DNA of 64,000 nucleotides from Clostridia bacterium (GTDB taxonomy: Bacteria > Bacillota > Clostridia > Oscillospirales > SIG627). Under the pieces are notes generated by a model. That model worked only from the letters and a program-made list of their open reading frames with translations. It was not told the origin of the DNA and ran no database searches. The first letter of the stretch is position 1; each line of letters starts with the position of its first letter. Shown piece after piece: positions 34,766 through 44,296 of the stretch. The translations under genes were made by a program, and so were the position numbers. The DNA lies in the NCBI GenBank assembly GCA_017440805.1, contig JAFSGN010000011.1:1-64000 (forward strand). The letters are read 5' to 3'.

Positions 34766-37618
34766 ATGAAAAACGCAAGCAAACTTTTAGCTATGCTTCT
34801 CGCAGTTGCTATGTTTGCAGCAGTAGCATTCACAGTTAGCGCATTTGATGACGTTACTGTTGAAAATGATTGCTACGAAGCTGTTAACACACTCGTTTCT
34901 CTCGAAGTTATCAAGGGTAAGACCGAAACTGAATTCGCACCCGATGACAGCGTTACCAGAGAACAGATGGCAGCTCTTATGTCCAGACTTTACACCACAG
35001 TTGCTTCTGAAGGTGGTCCTAATGTAACTCCCTTCAACGACCTTGATGATCCTTACTACAACTATGTGATTTCTTGGTGCTATGACGCAGGTGTAATCAA
35101 CGGTACATCTCCCACCACATTCGAGCCTAAGGGCAACATCATCCTCCAGGATGCAGTTACCATGGCAGCTCGTCTTCTCGGCTACAACGACCTTAGCTAT
35201 CCTCTCGGTTACATAACCAAAGGCCGTCTCATCGGACTTCTCGATGGACTCGAAGGCGTTGCATACGACAAGGAACTTACTCGTGGCGAAACCGCTATCC
35301 TTCTCTTCAATGCTCTTACCGCTGATGGTGATGAAATCATCATGGACAGCAAAGTAGAAGAATACGGCGCTATGGGCTTCCCGATTCTTGTTCAGTACGA
35401 AAGACATTTCACCATCGCTCAGGATGTTTACAACTTCAAGACACAGAGATACCAGATTGTTGGTACTGAAAACTTCAAGTTTGATAGCTACGCTGCCGGC
35501 GACAAAGACGCTTACAACCTCGTTAAGGTTACAGCAAAAGGCGTTCGTACAGGCAATGCTGAACTCATGAACTTTGAAGACATCGCAGTTGCTGAAGGAA
35601 CAAACGGCGACGATAACATTCTCGCTTTCATCGACATTCTCTTCAAAGGCGACAGCCTTGATGACCCCGATGCAGTAGTTCTTTCTTCTGCTATCGTTTC
35701 CAACCTCAACCCTGCTAACGAAGTTGCTGTTTACTTCAAAGAAAATACAAACGGCAAACTCATTGCACAGGATGACAAAATCCTTATCGACGGCAAAGCT
35801 TATGAAGCAGATGATTACATTTATGTTGTAACTCCTGCAACTTCTACAGCTGCTGCAACAATCAACACATGGACATACAATGCAACAACCAAGACTCTTG
35901 CTGATGTTGCTCCTGTATTCTACCAGACAAACGCAAACGATGAAGGTCTCTATGCAGAAAAACTCATCGACCTTGACAACGATGGCGACATCGAAGTTAT
36001 TATGTTCTTCCCTGTAACCCTTAACAAGGTTAACTCCATCTCTTCCAAGGGCGTTTACAAGGTTGACACTGATGTTCACTCAAGTACTTCCGGCGATGTT
36101 GTTTCTTTCGACACATCCAAAGACGATTGCAACCTCGTATTCCTCGTAGACGAAGTAGCAAAAGATGACTATGTTCTCACATACACAGACGGCTACTACA
36201 CATATGTTTACGAAGTTCTCGAACCTGTTTTCGCAACAATTACCAGAAAGACATCTTCTACTTCCGGTTACAGATACACTCTTTCTACCGGCGATGTATT
36301 GACATTCGCTACTGCTAACAATCCTATCGGTGGACCTGTTCCTGTAAACAACAGCTTCACTCTCGATGGCGAAGAAAAAGCACTCTATGTTGTAAACAAC
36401 AAGATTGTTTACTCCTCCGATGCAAACGCAATCGGTTATACTCCTTACACATATGCATTTGTAATTACCGATGCTGACACAGAAAAATATGTTGACCCTG
36501 AAACAGGTAAAAAAGAAGAAATTAACAACATGATTGCTGTCATCAACGGTAAGGCAGTTACCATTCCTACAAAAACTAGTTACCCCTCTTCTTTCCACGC
36601 ACAGATGGTTACCGTTAAGGGTATCAACGACGGTAAGTACGAACTCGTTAACGGCTTGGAAGTTAAGAATTCTTCTTACGAAATGAAGATTATGGGCGGT
36701 ACAATCAGCTGGGACGACTACTCCAAGACCTACAAGTTCAGGGATGCTGCAGGCAAATACTACATCTGCTCACTTGACGCTGACTCCGAAATCTATGTAA
36801 GAAAGAACAACGACGAGGGCGACTATGAAACCTTCAAGAGATTTACCATGGCTAATACTCCTGCTAAAAACTTCAGCGAAACACTCGAGTCAGCAATTCT
36901 CAGAATGAACAGTGACGCTGACGGCGTTGTAAGATCTTACACTCTCGTTGTAGCATTTGCTACTGAAACAGCCGGCAACGAATTTGCAACCAACGATGCA
37001 GATTACCAGTCCTACAGACTCGTTCTCGAAACCGGTTTGTCTCTCGACGCTAAGGGCGACAGCTATCCTACCTACGACCTTATGAACCCTGTTACAGGTG
37101 CAATTGAAACAGTTGTTGATACTACTGTTACAGCAGGCACAACTCCTTCATTCGTTGCAGGTGACATGGTAAATGTTCGTTCCAACGGCAGAGTTTCTAG
37201 GGTTTACGGCTTAGAAAGCGTATTTACCGGCGGTTCCAACCTCCATGCACAGGCTAAGGTGTTCCAGGTTGCAAGCATCTATGATGATAAACTCATCTCT
37301 GTTTACACCGACACCACTGCTACTACAATATTCACAACAGACTGGGCTTCCGAGTTCGTTATCAAAGAAGGCATGAAGATTGTTGTTCTTGATTACAACG
37401 ACGACGGCGTTCTCGAAATCGATGTTACAGAAGACTACACCGACACAATCGGTAAGGTTGCTTACATCTATGCAAGAGATGTTCACGGTTTGTCTCCTTA
37501 CTACTTTGTAGTACTTCCTTATGAATGGCTCCTCGGTGCTGACAGCACTCTCGGCGGCGGAGATGACTTGTTCACAAATCTCGAAGCATATCCTGAACAT
37601 CCCAACTACAACAACTAA
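34766..37618 (+). CDS. S-layer-type surface protein with N-terminal SLH domains
   Basis: A 950-residue exported protein. A signal peptide (residues 1-27) is followed by about three SLH repeats (28-205), with words such as FAPDDSVTREQMAALM and ELTRGETAILLFNAL, which bind secondary wall polymers. The long remainder is beta-rich, acidic and without a family I recognise; it probably forms the surface layer. Codons differ from neighbours (many GTT, GCT, CTC), as expected for a very highly expressed gene. AGGAGG precedes the ATG, a repeat-rich promoter lies upstream and a strong terminator follows. Confidence 0.9.
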   Translation: MKNASKLLAMLLAVAMFAAVAFTVSAFDDVTVENDCYEAVNTLVSLEVIKGKTETEFAPDDSVTREQMAALMSRLYTTVASEGGPNVTPFNDLDDPYYNYVISWCYDAGVINGTSPTTFEPKGNIILQDAVTMAARLLGYNDLSYPLGYITKGRLIGLLDGLEGVAYDKELTRGETAILLFNALTADGDEIIMDSKVEEYGAMGFPILVQYERHFTIAQDVYNFKTQRYQIVGTENFKFDSYAAGDKDAYNLVKVTAKGVRTGNAELMNFEDIAVAEGTNGDDNILAFIDILFKGDSLDDPDAVVLSSAIVSNLNPANEVAVYFKENTNGKLIAQDDKILIDGKAYEADDYIYVVTPATSTAAATINTWTYNATTKTLADVAPVFYQTNANDEGLYAEKLIDLDNDGDIEVIMFFPVTLNKVNSISSKGVYKVDTDVHSSTSGDVVSFDTSKDDCNLVFLVDEVAKDDYVLTYTDGYYTYVYEVLEPVFATITRKTSSTSGYRYTLSTGDVLTFATANNPIGGPVPVNNSFTLDGEEKALYVVNNKIVYSSDANAIGYTPYTYAFVITDADTEKYVDPETGKKEEINNMIAVINGKAVTIPTKTSYPSSFHAQMVTVKGINDGKYELVNGLEVKNSSYEMKIMGGTISWDDYSKTYKFRDAAGKYYICSLDADSEIYVRKNNDEGDYETFKRFTMANTPAKNFSETLESAILRMNSDADGVVRSYTLVVAFATETAGNEFATNDADYQSYRLVLETGLSLDAKGDSYPTYDLMNPVTGAIETVVDTTVTAGTTPSFVAGDMVNVRSNGRVSRVYGLESVFTGGSNLHAQAKVFQVASIYDDKLISVYTDTTATTIFTTDWASEFVIKEGMKIVVLDYNDDGVLEIDVTEDYTDTIGKVAYIYARDVHGLSPYYFVVLPYEWLLGADSTLGGGDDLFTNLEAYPEHPNYNN

Positions 37619-37657
37619 TTTTAAATTTAATCTTAAATTTAAATTATAGGCAAGAAC

Positions 37658-37685
37658 AAAGGGCTCGGCTTTGCCGGGCCTTTTG
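37658..37685 (+). terminator. Terminator of the SLH protein gene
   Basis: AAAGG-GCTCGGC and GCCGGGC-CCTTT form a G+C-rich hairpin with a TTT loop and a following T-run, about 40 bases after the stop. Confidence 0.85.
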
Positions 37686-37702
37686 TCATGGAACTCACAC
37701 CG

Positions 37703-37752
37703 TAAAAAACAACTGCAAACAGAAACAAATCTTCTGTTTGCAGTTGCTTTTT
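37703..37752. terminator. Bidirectional terminator between the SLH gene and spoVT
   Basis: AACTGCAAACAGAA (37711-37724) and TTCTGTTTGCAGTT (37732-37745) pair perfectly over 14 bases around a seven-base loop. A-runs on the left and T-runs on the right let it work on both strands; its main use is likely spoVT, which is transcribed toward it. Confidence 0.92.
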
Positions 37753-37803
37753 AGTGTTCAGCAAGATAGAAAAAGTACATCGCCCGACAAAAATCCGAAT
37801 TTT

Positions 37804-38346
37804 TTATTCAAGCTGTTTTCCCAAAAATGTTGCGGCAGTCTGAATAAGTTTTATTTCCGCTTCATCAGCACCCATAAATGTGTCTGACGGATGCAGACTC
37901 ATAACAGCACCCATAACATCTCCTTCGGAGAAAATGGGACAGGCAACCGAAATATAATGACTTTCGCTGATTGCGGTGGGAAAAATCATATCTTCTCTTT
38001 CTTTGGAGACAAACATCTGCCGTTCCTCAATAACTTCTTCCAGACGGGGACTGAGTTTCTGCTCAAGAAATTCCTTTTTGGATACTCCCGCTGCCGCAAT
38101 AACGGCATCCTTGTCACAAATCAGAACATTTATTCCGCAACTCTTGAAAAGACTGTCCGCGTAACTTGTAGCCGCATTCATCAACTCTCCGATTGGAGAA
38201 TATTTCTTAAAAATAACCTCTCCGTCTCTGTCGGTAAATATTTCCAGAGGATCGCCTTCACGGATTCGCATAGTTCTTCTTATTTCTTTTGGTATAACAA
38301 CACGACCGAGGTCGTCAATTCTTCTTACAATACCTGTTGCTCTCAT
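37804..38346 (-). CDS. spoVT: Stage V sporulation protein T-like regulator
   Basis: A 180-residue regulator. Residues 1-50 are an AbrB-type swapped-hairpin DNA-binding domain (MRATGIVRRIDDLGRVVIPKE), and residues 55-178 form a GAF domain. This architecture is specific to SpoVT, which modulates forespore gene expression in Bacillus. I start at the ATG with AAAGGAG upstream, ignoring a 24-codon extension. Its presence supports an endospore-forming lineage, although related genes also occur in non-sporulating relatives. Confidence 0.93.
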   Translation of the reverse strand: MRATGIVRRIDDLGRVVIPKEIRRTMRIREGDPLEIFTDRDGEVIFKKYSPIGELMNAATSYADSLFKSCGINVLICDKDAVIAAAGVSKKEFLEQKLSPRLEEVIEERQMFVSKEREDMIFPTAISESHYISVACPIFSEGDVMGAVMSLHPSDTFMGADEAEIKLIQTAATFLGKQLE

Positions 38347-38846
38347 ATATATAAACTCCTTTAATATCGAATTTTGTGTAATTGATTTTTGGGGTACGAC
38401 AATATTTTGTGCAAACAAGGGATTTTTATGTAAGGAAAAAGGTGGAATAACTTTTGTTTTTTATTAAAACAGCAGCTATGAATCTGTTCTGATTTCATAG
38501 ATTGTAATTAAAGCCGGATGTTTTGCAGATTGTAGTTTGATTGTTATATGGTATCCTTAGTTATATCACCGTTATTTTCATTTTGTCAAGAAAAAATGAA
38601 ATAAGAGAACTTGTTATTTCATTATATTTTAAATTTATGAAATATAATTGTGTCTCATACTGGTATATTTCAAATTAAGTTTATTTTGAATAACAAAACT
38701 TAAAAGTAAACCCTCAAACTGTAATTTGGCAAAATATTGTTAATTACTTTATGATTGACTTGAATAATTTATAATTTTGGTATATAATTGGTATATAATA
38801 GGAAAATTAAGCAGTATATATCAAAAATATAAAAAGGAATCACTGT
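38347..38846. other. 500-base A+T-rich intergenic region between divergent spoVT and ABC transporter genes
   Basis: No open frame or RNA gene is convincing. Two inverted repeats stand out: TGAAATAA/TTATTTCA (38597-38621) and GAAATATA/TATATTTC (38639-38671). Near the ABC operon there is TTGACT (38755) and a tandem repeat of GGTATATAAT at 38779-38799, but the hexamer spacings are not ideal, so I do not assign a promoter. The region must hold the regulatory sites of both genes. Confidence 0.6.
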
Positions 38847-39938
38847 ATGAAAGTTGTATTGCAGAACCTGACAAAAATATTTCCCCCCAGAAACAAAAAG
38901 TCGGGCGGGGGAGTGGTGGCGGTAAATAATTTTAATTTTGAATTTCCCGACGGAAAACTTATCGGACTTCTGGGTCCTTCGGGATGCGGAAAATCCACTG
39001 CCCTTAATCTTATAAGCGGACTTTTGAAGCCTACAGAGGGAAACATCTTTTTCGGCGAAAAAGATGTTACAAATCTTCCCGCCGAAAACAGGGGAGTTGG
39101 ACTGGTTTTTCAGAATTATGCCCTTTATCCTCACCTTACGGTAAAACAGAATATTACATTTCCCCTGGAAAATTTCAAAGGGAAAGACCGTCTTACAAGG
39201 GAACAGATGGACAAAAAGGCGTATGAGGCGGCAAAACTTGTCCAGATAGAAAATCTGATGGACAGAAAACCCCACGAACTGTCGGGCGGTCAGCAACAGA
39301 GAGTTGCCATTGCAAGAGCACTTGTGAAAATGCCATGTGTGCTTCTTCTTGACGAGCCTCTTTCCAATCTTGACGCAAGACTGAGACTTCAGACCAGAGA
39401 GGAATTAAAACGAATTCAGCAGGAGACCGGCATTACCACGGTGTTTGTAACTCATGACCAGGAAGAAGCCATGAGCATTTCGGATATGATTGTGGTTATG
39501 AAAGACGGGGTTATAAATCAGACGGGAAAACCCCAGGAGGTTTATGACAATCCCAAAAATCTTTTTGTTGCAAAATTTTTGGGCACCCCTCCCATCAGTG
39601 TTTTTGACGGTCAGGTAACCGGCGGGAAACTGATTGTAAACGGAGATGAAATTCTTGATGTGCCGGGAACAGAGGACAGGCAGGTAAAGGTGGGAATACG
39701 CCCCGAGGGATTTGTTCCTTGCGTGACGGGAAAAATGAAATGTACTTTATCGGGTATTGAGGTTATGGGGCGGGATATGAGTGTTATTTCCCGTAATCCT
39801 GCTTGTGAAAATCCGGTAATCCGTGCCATTGTTCCTGCGGACACAAGGATTGACACCTCTTCTGCCGAAATAAAGTTTGATATTAAACCCGGCAAGATAT
39901 TTCTTTTCGACCATGAAACAGGCGAAAGAATATATTGA
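38847..39938 (+). CDS. Carbohydrate ABC transporter, ATP-binding protein (MalK/UgpC family)
   Basis: A 363-residue importer ATPase. It has the Walker A GPSGCGKST, signature LSGGQQQR, Walker B LLLDEPLSNLDA and switch His (VFVTHDQEEA), followed by a MalK-type TOBE regulatory domain (about 240-363). The first gene of a four-gene plus-strand transporter operon. The sequence does not identify the sugar. Confidence 0.93.
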   Translation: MKVVLQNLTKIFPPRNKKSGGGVVAVNNFNFEFPDGKLIGLLGPSGCGKSTALNLISGLLKPTEGNIFFGEKDVTNLPAENRGVGLVFQNYALYPHLTVKQNITFPLENFKGKDRLTREQMDKKAYEAAKLVQIENLMDRKPHELSGGQQQRVAIARALVKMPCVLLLDEPLSNLDARLRLQTREELKRIQQETGITTVFVTHDQEEAMSISDMIVVMKDGVINQTGKPQEVYDNPKNLFVAKFLGTPPISVFDGQVTGGKLIVNGDEILDVPGTEDRQVKVGIRPEGFVPCVTGKMKCTLSGIEVMGRDMSVISRNPACENPVIRAIVPADTRIDTSSAEIKFDIKPGKIFLFDHETGERIY

Positions 39939-39956
39939 CGGTATTGAGGAAAAAAC

Positions 39957-40847
39957 ATGGAAAAAAACAAACTTACTCCCTGGCTGTACCTTTTGCCCGC
40001 AATTGTGTTTCTCGGAGCATTTATGGTGTATCCCTTGATAGATGTATTCATATATTCTTTTGAAGAGGGATATAATTCTGCATCCCAGACATATTTCGGA
40101 GTAGGCGGATACAACTATTCTTATGTGTTGCACGACCCGTATTTTCTCCAGGCACTTAAAAACACATTTATTCTTGTTATCATAACAGTTCCCGTTTCCA
40201 CTGCTCTGGCACTGGTAATTTCGGCGGGACTTGCCTCGGTAAAGCCGTTGAGGGACCTTTATCAGACAGTGTATTTTCTGCCGTATGTTACCAATACACT
40301 TGCGGTAGGGCTTGTGTTTATGATACTTTTCAAAAAAACGCCGTATTCCGACGGACTTATAAATCTTCTCATAAATATGTTCGGCGGGCAGAGTGTGGAT
40401 TTTATAGACGGTCCGTACTGGGCAAAGATGTTTGTGCTTTGCTTTTATACAGTATGGGTGGTTATGCCGTTTAAAATACTTATTCTTACCTCGGCACTGG
40501 CTTCGGTTGACAGGAATTATTATAACGCCGCAAAGGTTGACGGCACATCAAAAATGAGAATATTCACAAAAATAACTCTGCCTATGATTTCCCCCATGAT
40601 TTTTTATCTTGTAATCACGGGATTTATAGGTGCTTTCAAGGCGTACAGCGATGCTGTGGCACTTTTCGGAACTGACCTTAACGCAGCACAGATGAATACT
40701 ATAGTGGGATATATTTACGATATGCTTTACGGCGACAGCGGAGGTTATCCTTCTTATGCATCGGCGGCGGCAATAATACTTTTTGCCGTAGTTCTGACAA
40801 TAACCTGCATAAATCTTATTATAAGCAAAAACAAAGTCCACCATTAA
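39957..40847 (+). CDS. Carbohydrate ABC transporter permease (MalF/UgpA type)
   Basis: A 296-residue membrane protein with about six transmembrane helices. The EAA loop NAAKVDGTSKMRIFTKITLP contacts the ATPase. Starts 18 bases after the ATPase gene. It pairs with the next permease to form the channel. Confidence 0.92.
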   Translation: MEKNKLTPWLYLLPAIVFLGAFMVYPLIDVFIYSFEEGYNSASQTYFGVGGYNYSYVLHDPYFLQALKNTFILVIITVPVSTALALVISAGLASVKPLRDLYQTVYFLPYVTNTLAVGLVFMILFKKTPYSDGLINLLINMFGGQSVDFIDGPYWAKMFVLCFYTVWVVMPFKILILTSALASVDRNYYNAAKVDGTSKMRIFTKITLPMISPMIFYLVITGFIGAFKAYSDAVALFGTDLNAAQMNTIVGYIYDMLYGDSGGYPSYASAAAIILFAVVLTITCINLIISKNKVHH

Positions 40848-40859
40848 AGAGGAAAAAAG

Positions 40860-41735
40860 ATGCAGAATAATACAGATTATAAAAAAGTACAGAAAATCTC
40901 TGCGCAAAACAACAGAATAATAACGGGTGTTACCTACTTTTTCCTCACATTATGGGGCATTGTGGTGCTTTTTCCGTTTTACTGGATGGTTTTAACCTCG
41001 GTGAAAGAGTATGCCACATATAATTCGGAATATATCCCGAAATTTTTTACTCTTACGCCCACTTTTGCAAATTATACCGAAGCGTTCAGCGCCGTACCTC
41101 TGGGAAGGTATTTTCTGAATACCCTTATATTTACGGTTGTGACTACGGCTCTTATGCTGATTGTGGTTATACCCGCCGCATTTGCTTTTGCAAGACTTGA
41201 GTTTAAGGGAAAAAATTTTGTTTTTATACTGTTCCTTTCCATGATGATGATACCAAACGAACTTGTTGTTATTACAAATTTTACCACAATAACAAATCTC
41301 GGATTGCGTAATACATTTTCGGGGCTTATATTTCCGTCGATAATGTCGGTGTTTTATATCTATCTTCTGAAAGAAAATTTCGAGCAAATCCCCGACGAAT
41401 TATACTACGCGGCAAAGGTTGACGGTACAAAAGATTTTAAGTATCTTATGAAAGTAATGCTCCCTATATCAAAGCCGACAGTTGTCACAATAACAATCCT
41501 GAAAGTTATTGAGTGCTGGAATTCTTATGTATGGCCCAGACTCATAACCGACAATCCCATGTATTTTCTTGTGTCAAACGGCATACAGGAAATTCGGGAA
41601 AACGGTTTCGGCAGAGAAAATATTCCCGCAATGATGGCGGCGGTGGTGGTTATATCGGTGCCTCTTGTGGTGCTTTTCCTTATGTTCCGTAAAAAAATTA
41701 TGGCAGGAGTTGCAAGAGGAGGGACTAAAGGATGA
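40860..41735 (+). CDS. Carbohydrate ABC transporter permease (MalG/UgpE type)
   Basis: A 291-residue permease of the MalG class with six predicted helices and the EAA motif YAAKVDGTKDFKYLMKVMLP. Its end overlaps the start of the binding-protein gene by four bases (ATGA), showing tight coupling. Confidence 0.92.
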   Translation: MQNNTDYKKVQKISAQNNRIITGVTYFFLTLWGIVVLFPFYWMVLTSVKEYATYNSEYIPKFFTLTPTFANYTEAFSAVPLGRYFLNTLIFTVVTTALMLIVVIPAAFAFARLEFKGKNFVFILFLSMMMIPNELVVITNFTTITNLGLRNTFSGLIFPSIMSVFYIYLLKENFEQIPDELYYAAKVDGTKDFKYLMKVMLPISKPTVVTITILKVIECWNSYVWPRLITDNPMYFLVSNGIQEIRENGFGRENIPAMMAAVVVISVPLVVLFLMFRKKIMAGVARGGTKG

Positions 41736-43327
41736 AGAATGCAGTGTTTTTTGTTTTAATATCAGTTCTGTGTTGTCTTGTTCTGGCGGGATGTCATGGT
41801 GCTGTGGAGCAGAATGAGTTTGTTGTCCCTAAGGAATTTGACACCGGCAAAAACTACGAAATCACTTTTTGGGCAAAGAACGACACAAATCTTACCCAGG
41901 TTGCAATATACAATGACGCAATCAGTGAATTTGAAAGCATTTATCCTAATATAAAAGTGAATTTAAGGCTGTATACCGATTACCGCCGTATATACAATGA
42001 TGTAATAACCAACATTTCCACAGGCACAACACCCAATGTGTGTATAACTTATCCCGACCATATTGCCACTTATATTACGGGAGAAAATGTGGTTGTTCCA
42101 CTTGACAGTCTTATGGAGCATGAAGAATACGGTCTGGGGGGCAGCAAAGTGAATTTTGACGCCCCAAAAAAAGAAGAAATTATTGCAGGTTTTCTGAAGG
42201 AGTGCTATCTTGGCGGAAACTGCTATGCTCTTCCGTTTATGCGTTCTACCGAGGCGTGTTATGTGAATAAAACCTATGTGGAAAAACTGGGTTTTACTCT
42301 GCCTGAAACATTGACCTGGGATTTTGTGTGGCAGGTCTGCGAAAAAGCCTGTGAAAAAGACAGCGACGGAAATTATATTTTAAACGGACAGAAGGTACTT
42401 CTTCCGTTCATATATAAATCTACCGACAATATGATGATTCAGATGTTGTATCAGAAAGAGGCGGGATACTCCACGGAAAAGGGAGAAATACTGATTTTCA
42501 ACGATACCGCAAGAGAAATACTTACACAAATAGCCGGCCATACAAAAAACGGTGCATTTTCAACCTTTAAAATTTCGGGATATCCTGCAAATTTCCTCAA
42601 TGCCGGACAGTGCATTTTTGCGGTAGACTCCACTGCGGGAGCGACCTGGATGGGAAGCAACGCTCCTCTTGTGGATATAAGCCGGGAAAATCTTGCCGAG
42701 TTTGAAACTCAGGTTATGACGGTGCCCCAGTTTGATACGGAAAACCCCAAGATGATTTCACAGGGTCCGTCGGTTTGTATATTCAATAAGGAGGACAGCG
42801 GAGAGGTACTTGCTTCCTGGCTGTTTGTGCAATATCTTCTGACCAACCGTGTGCAGATTGCCTATTCACAGACCGAGGGATATGTTCCGGTTACCGCCAA
42901 GGCGCATAATTCGGAGGAATATACCGATTATATCTCCCGTTCGGGACAGGACAACAGTCTTTATTACGACATAAAAATAAAGGCATCCCGTCTTATGACC
43001 GAAAATATTGACAAAACTTTTGTTACTCCTGTATTCAACGGGTCGGCGTCTCTTCGCGATGCCGCAGGACAGATGATAGAAAGCGTTACAAAATCGGTAA
43101 GACGGCATGAAGAGGTGGATGACGGATACCTTGATGCTCTTTTTGAGGATGTAACATCTCTTTACAGACTTGACCGGACAGGTTCGTCACACCAAAAGCA
43201 GACACTTGGAAATTTACCTTTTCAGGCGGTTTTACTGCTGGCAGCACTTGGCATATCATGGCTTTTTATAATTGCCTATGCCGTGGTAAAAAAGGTAAAA
43301 GATACAAAAAATTCCTCAAACTATTGA
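41732..43327 (+). CDS. Extracellular sugar-binding lipoprotein with an extra C-terminal membrane helix
   Basis: A 531-residue solute-binding protein of the family-1 type. A lipoprotein signal ends in LVLAGC (lipid-modified Cys21). The binding domain follows, with INVxLRLYTDYRR-like and LMEHEEY features. Near the end, residues about 495-517 form a clear hydrophobic helix (LPFQAVLLLAALGISWLFII) followed by a basic tail, so the protein may be anchored at both ends. That is unusual for this family. It closes the transporter operon. Confidence 0.88.
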   Translation: MKNAVFFVLISVLCCLVLAGCHGAVEQNEFVVPKEFDTGKNYEITFWAKNDTNLTQVAIYNDAISEFESIYPNIKVNLRLYTDYRRIYNDVITNISTGTTPNVCITYPDHIATYITGENVVVPLDSLMEHEEYGLGGSKVNFDAPKKEEIIAGFLKECYLGGNCYALPFMRSTEACYVNKTYVEKLGFTLPETLTWDFVWQVCEKACEKDSDGNYILNGQKVLLPFIYKSTDNMMIQMLYQKEAGYSTEKGEILIFNDTAREILTQIAGHTKNGAFSTFKISGYPANFLNAGQCIFAVDSTAGATWMGSNAPLVDISRENLAEFETQVMTVPQFDTENPKMISQGPSVCIFNKEDSGEVLASWLFVQYLLTNRVQIAYSQTEGYVPVTAKAHNSEEYTDYISRSGQDNSLYYDIKIKASRLMTENIDKTFVTPVFNGSASLRDAAGQMIESVTKSVRRHEEVDDGYLDALFEDVTSLYRLDRTGSSHQKQTLGNLPFQAVLLLAALGISWLFIIAYAVVKKVKDTKNSSNY

Positions 43328-43352
43328 CTTATTATTAAAAAAATTGTATAAT
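43324..43352 (+). promoter_or_regulatory. Promoter for the lipoprotein gene at 43390
   Basis: TTGACT (43324-43329) and TATAAT (43347-43352) with a 17-base spacer. The -35 box overlaps the stop of the upstream gene, so this gene can be expressed apart from the ABC operon. Confidence 0.8.
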
Positions 43353-43389
43353 ACCTTTAAATAAATTTATTATAAAAGGAGATTTTAAC

Positions 43390-44166
43390 ATGAAGAAAAT
43401 TTTTGCTTTGGCACTTGTGATTATGTTGGCATTCTTAATGGTTGCCTGCACAGAACCGGCTCCCGTTGACGACAATAATCAGGTTGAAGACCAACAGAAC
43501 CAGGAAGTAACTCAGGACGACCAGACAACCGAGCAGGACCAGACACCTGCAGAGGAAGAGAAAGTTATGACCTACGAGGAATATATGGCTGCAGAACTTG
43601 ACTCTCCCGTAGTTGTTGAAACTTTTGTTCAGGCAAAGCAGTCCTGGTGGCAGGATAAAGCAACCGTTTATACCCAGAACAGCGACGGTGCTTACTTCAT
43701 TTATGAAATGGCATGTTCCGAAGAAGATTATGCCGAACTTGTTCCCGGTACAAAAATTAAAGTAAAAGGCTTTAAGTCTGAATGGTCAGGCGAAATTGAA
43801 ATTGTAGACGCAACATTCGAGATAATGGAAAATGAAATTTTTGTTGCAAATCCCATGGACGCTACCGCGCTTCTGGGTACCGATGAACTTATCGCTCATC
43901 AGAACAAACTCGTTTCCTTCAGCGGAATGACAGTTGAAAGCATTGAATACAAAAACGGCGAACCCGGCGACGATATTTATGTAACCCTTTCCAAAGACGG
44001 TGTTTCCTATAACTTCTGTGTTGAAGTTTACCTTACCGGCACAGAAAGCGAAGTATACAACACAGTAGGAACTCTTGAAGCAGGAAATACAGTTAATGTT
44101 GAGGCATTCCTTTACTGGTATGAGGGTGCAAATCCCCACATTACTGCTATAGAATTGGCAGAATAA
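43390..44166 (+). CDS. Lipoprotein with acidic linker and two OB-like domains
   Basis: A 258-residue protein. The signal ends in LMVAC, with lipid attachment at Cys20. Residues 25-58 form a Gln/Asp/Glu-rich linker (for example QDDQTTEQDQTPAEEEK). The remaining part contains two similar beta-barrel-like blocks, each with a pattern like GTKIKVKGFKSEW and GNTVNVEAFLYWYEG, which resemble OB-fold repeats. Function unknown; probably displayed on the outer face of the membrane. Confidence 0.75.
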   Translation: MKKIFALALVIMLAFLMVACTEPAPVDDNNQVEDQQNQEVTQDDQTTEQDQTPAEEEKVMTYEEYMAAELDSPVVVETFVQAKQSWWQDKATVYTQNSDGAYFIYEMACSEEDYAELVPGTKIKVKGFKSEWSGEIEIVDATFEIMENEIFVANPMDATALLGTDELIAHQNKLVSFSGMTVESIEYKNGEPGDDIYVTLSKDGVSYNFCVEVYLTGTESEVYNTVGTLEAGNTVNVEAFLYWYEGANPHITAIELAE

Positions 44167-44198
44167 TCGTATAATCCGGACAGGATATATATTTGAAA

Positions 44199-44236
44199 AA
44201 AACCCGTAAGAGTTTTAAACTCTTACGGGTTTTGGT
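44199..44236. terminator. Bidirectional terminator
   Basis: AAACCCGTAAGAGTTT and AAACTCTTACGGGTTT form an almost perfect palindrome with flanking A- and T-runs. It ends the lipoprotein gene and the convergent truncated symporter gene. Confidence 0.92.
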
Positions 44237-44296
44237 TGTGCAAAAATATGTAGTTTGAAAAATTTCCGTTTTGAATATCGGGAAAATATTTCTGTA

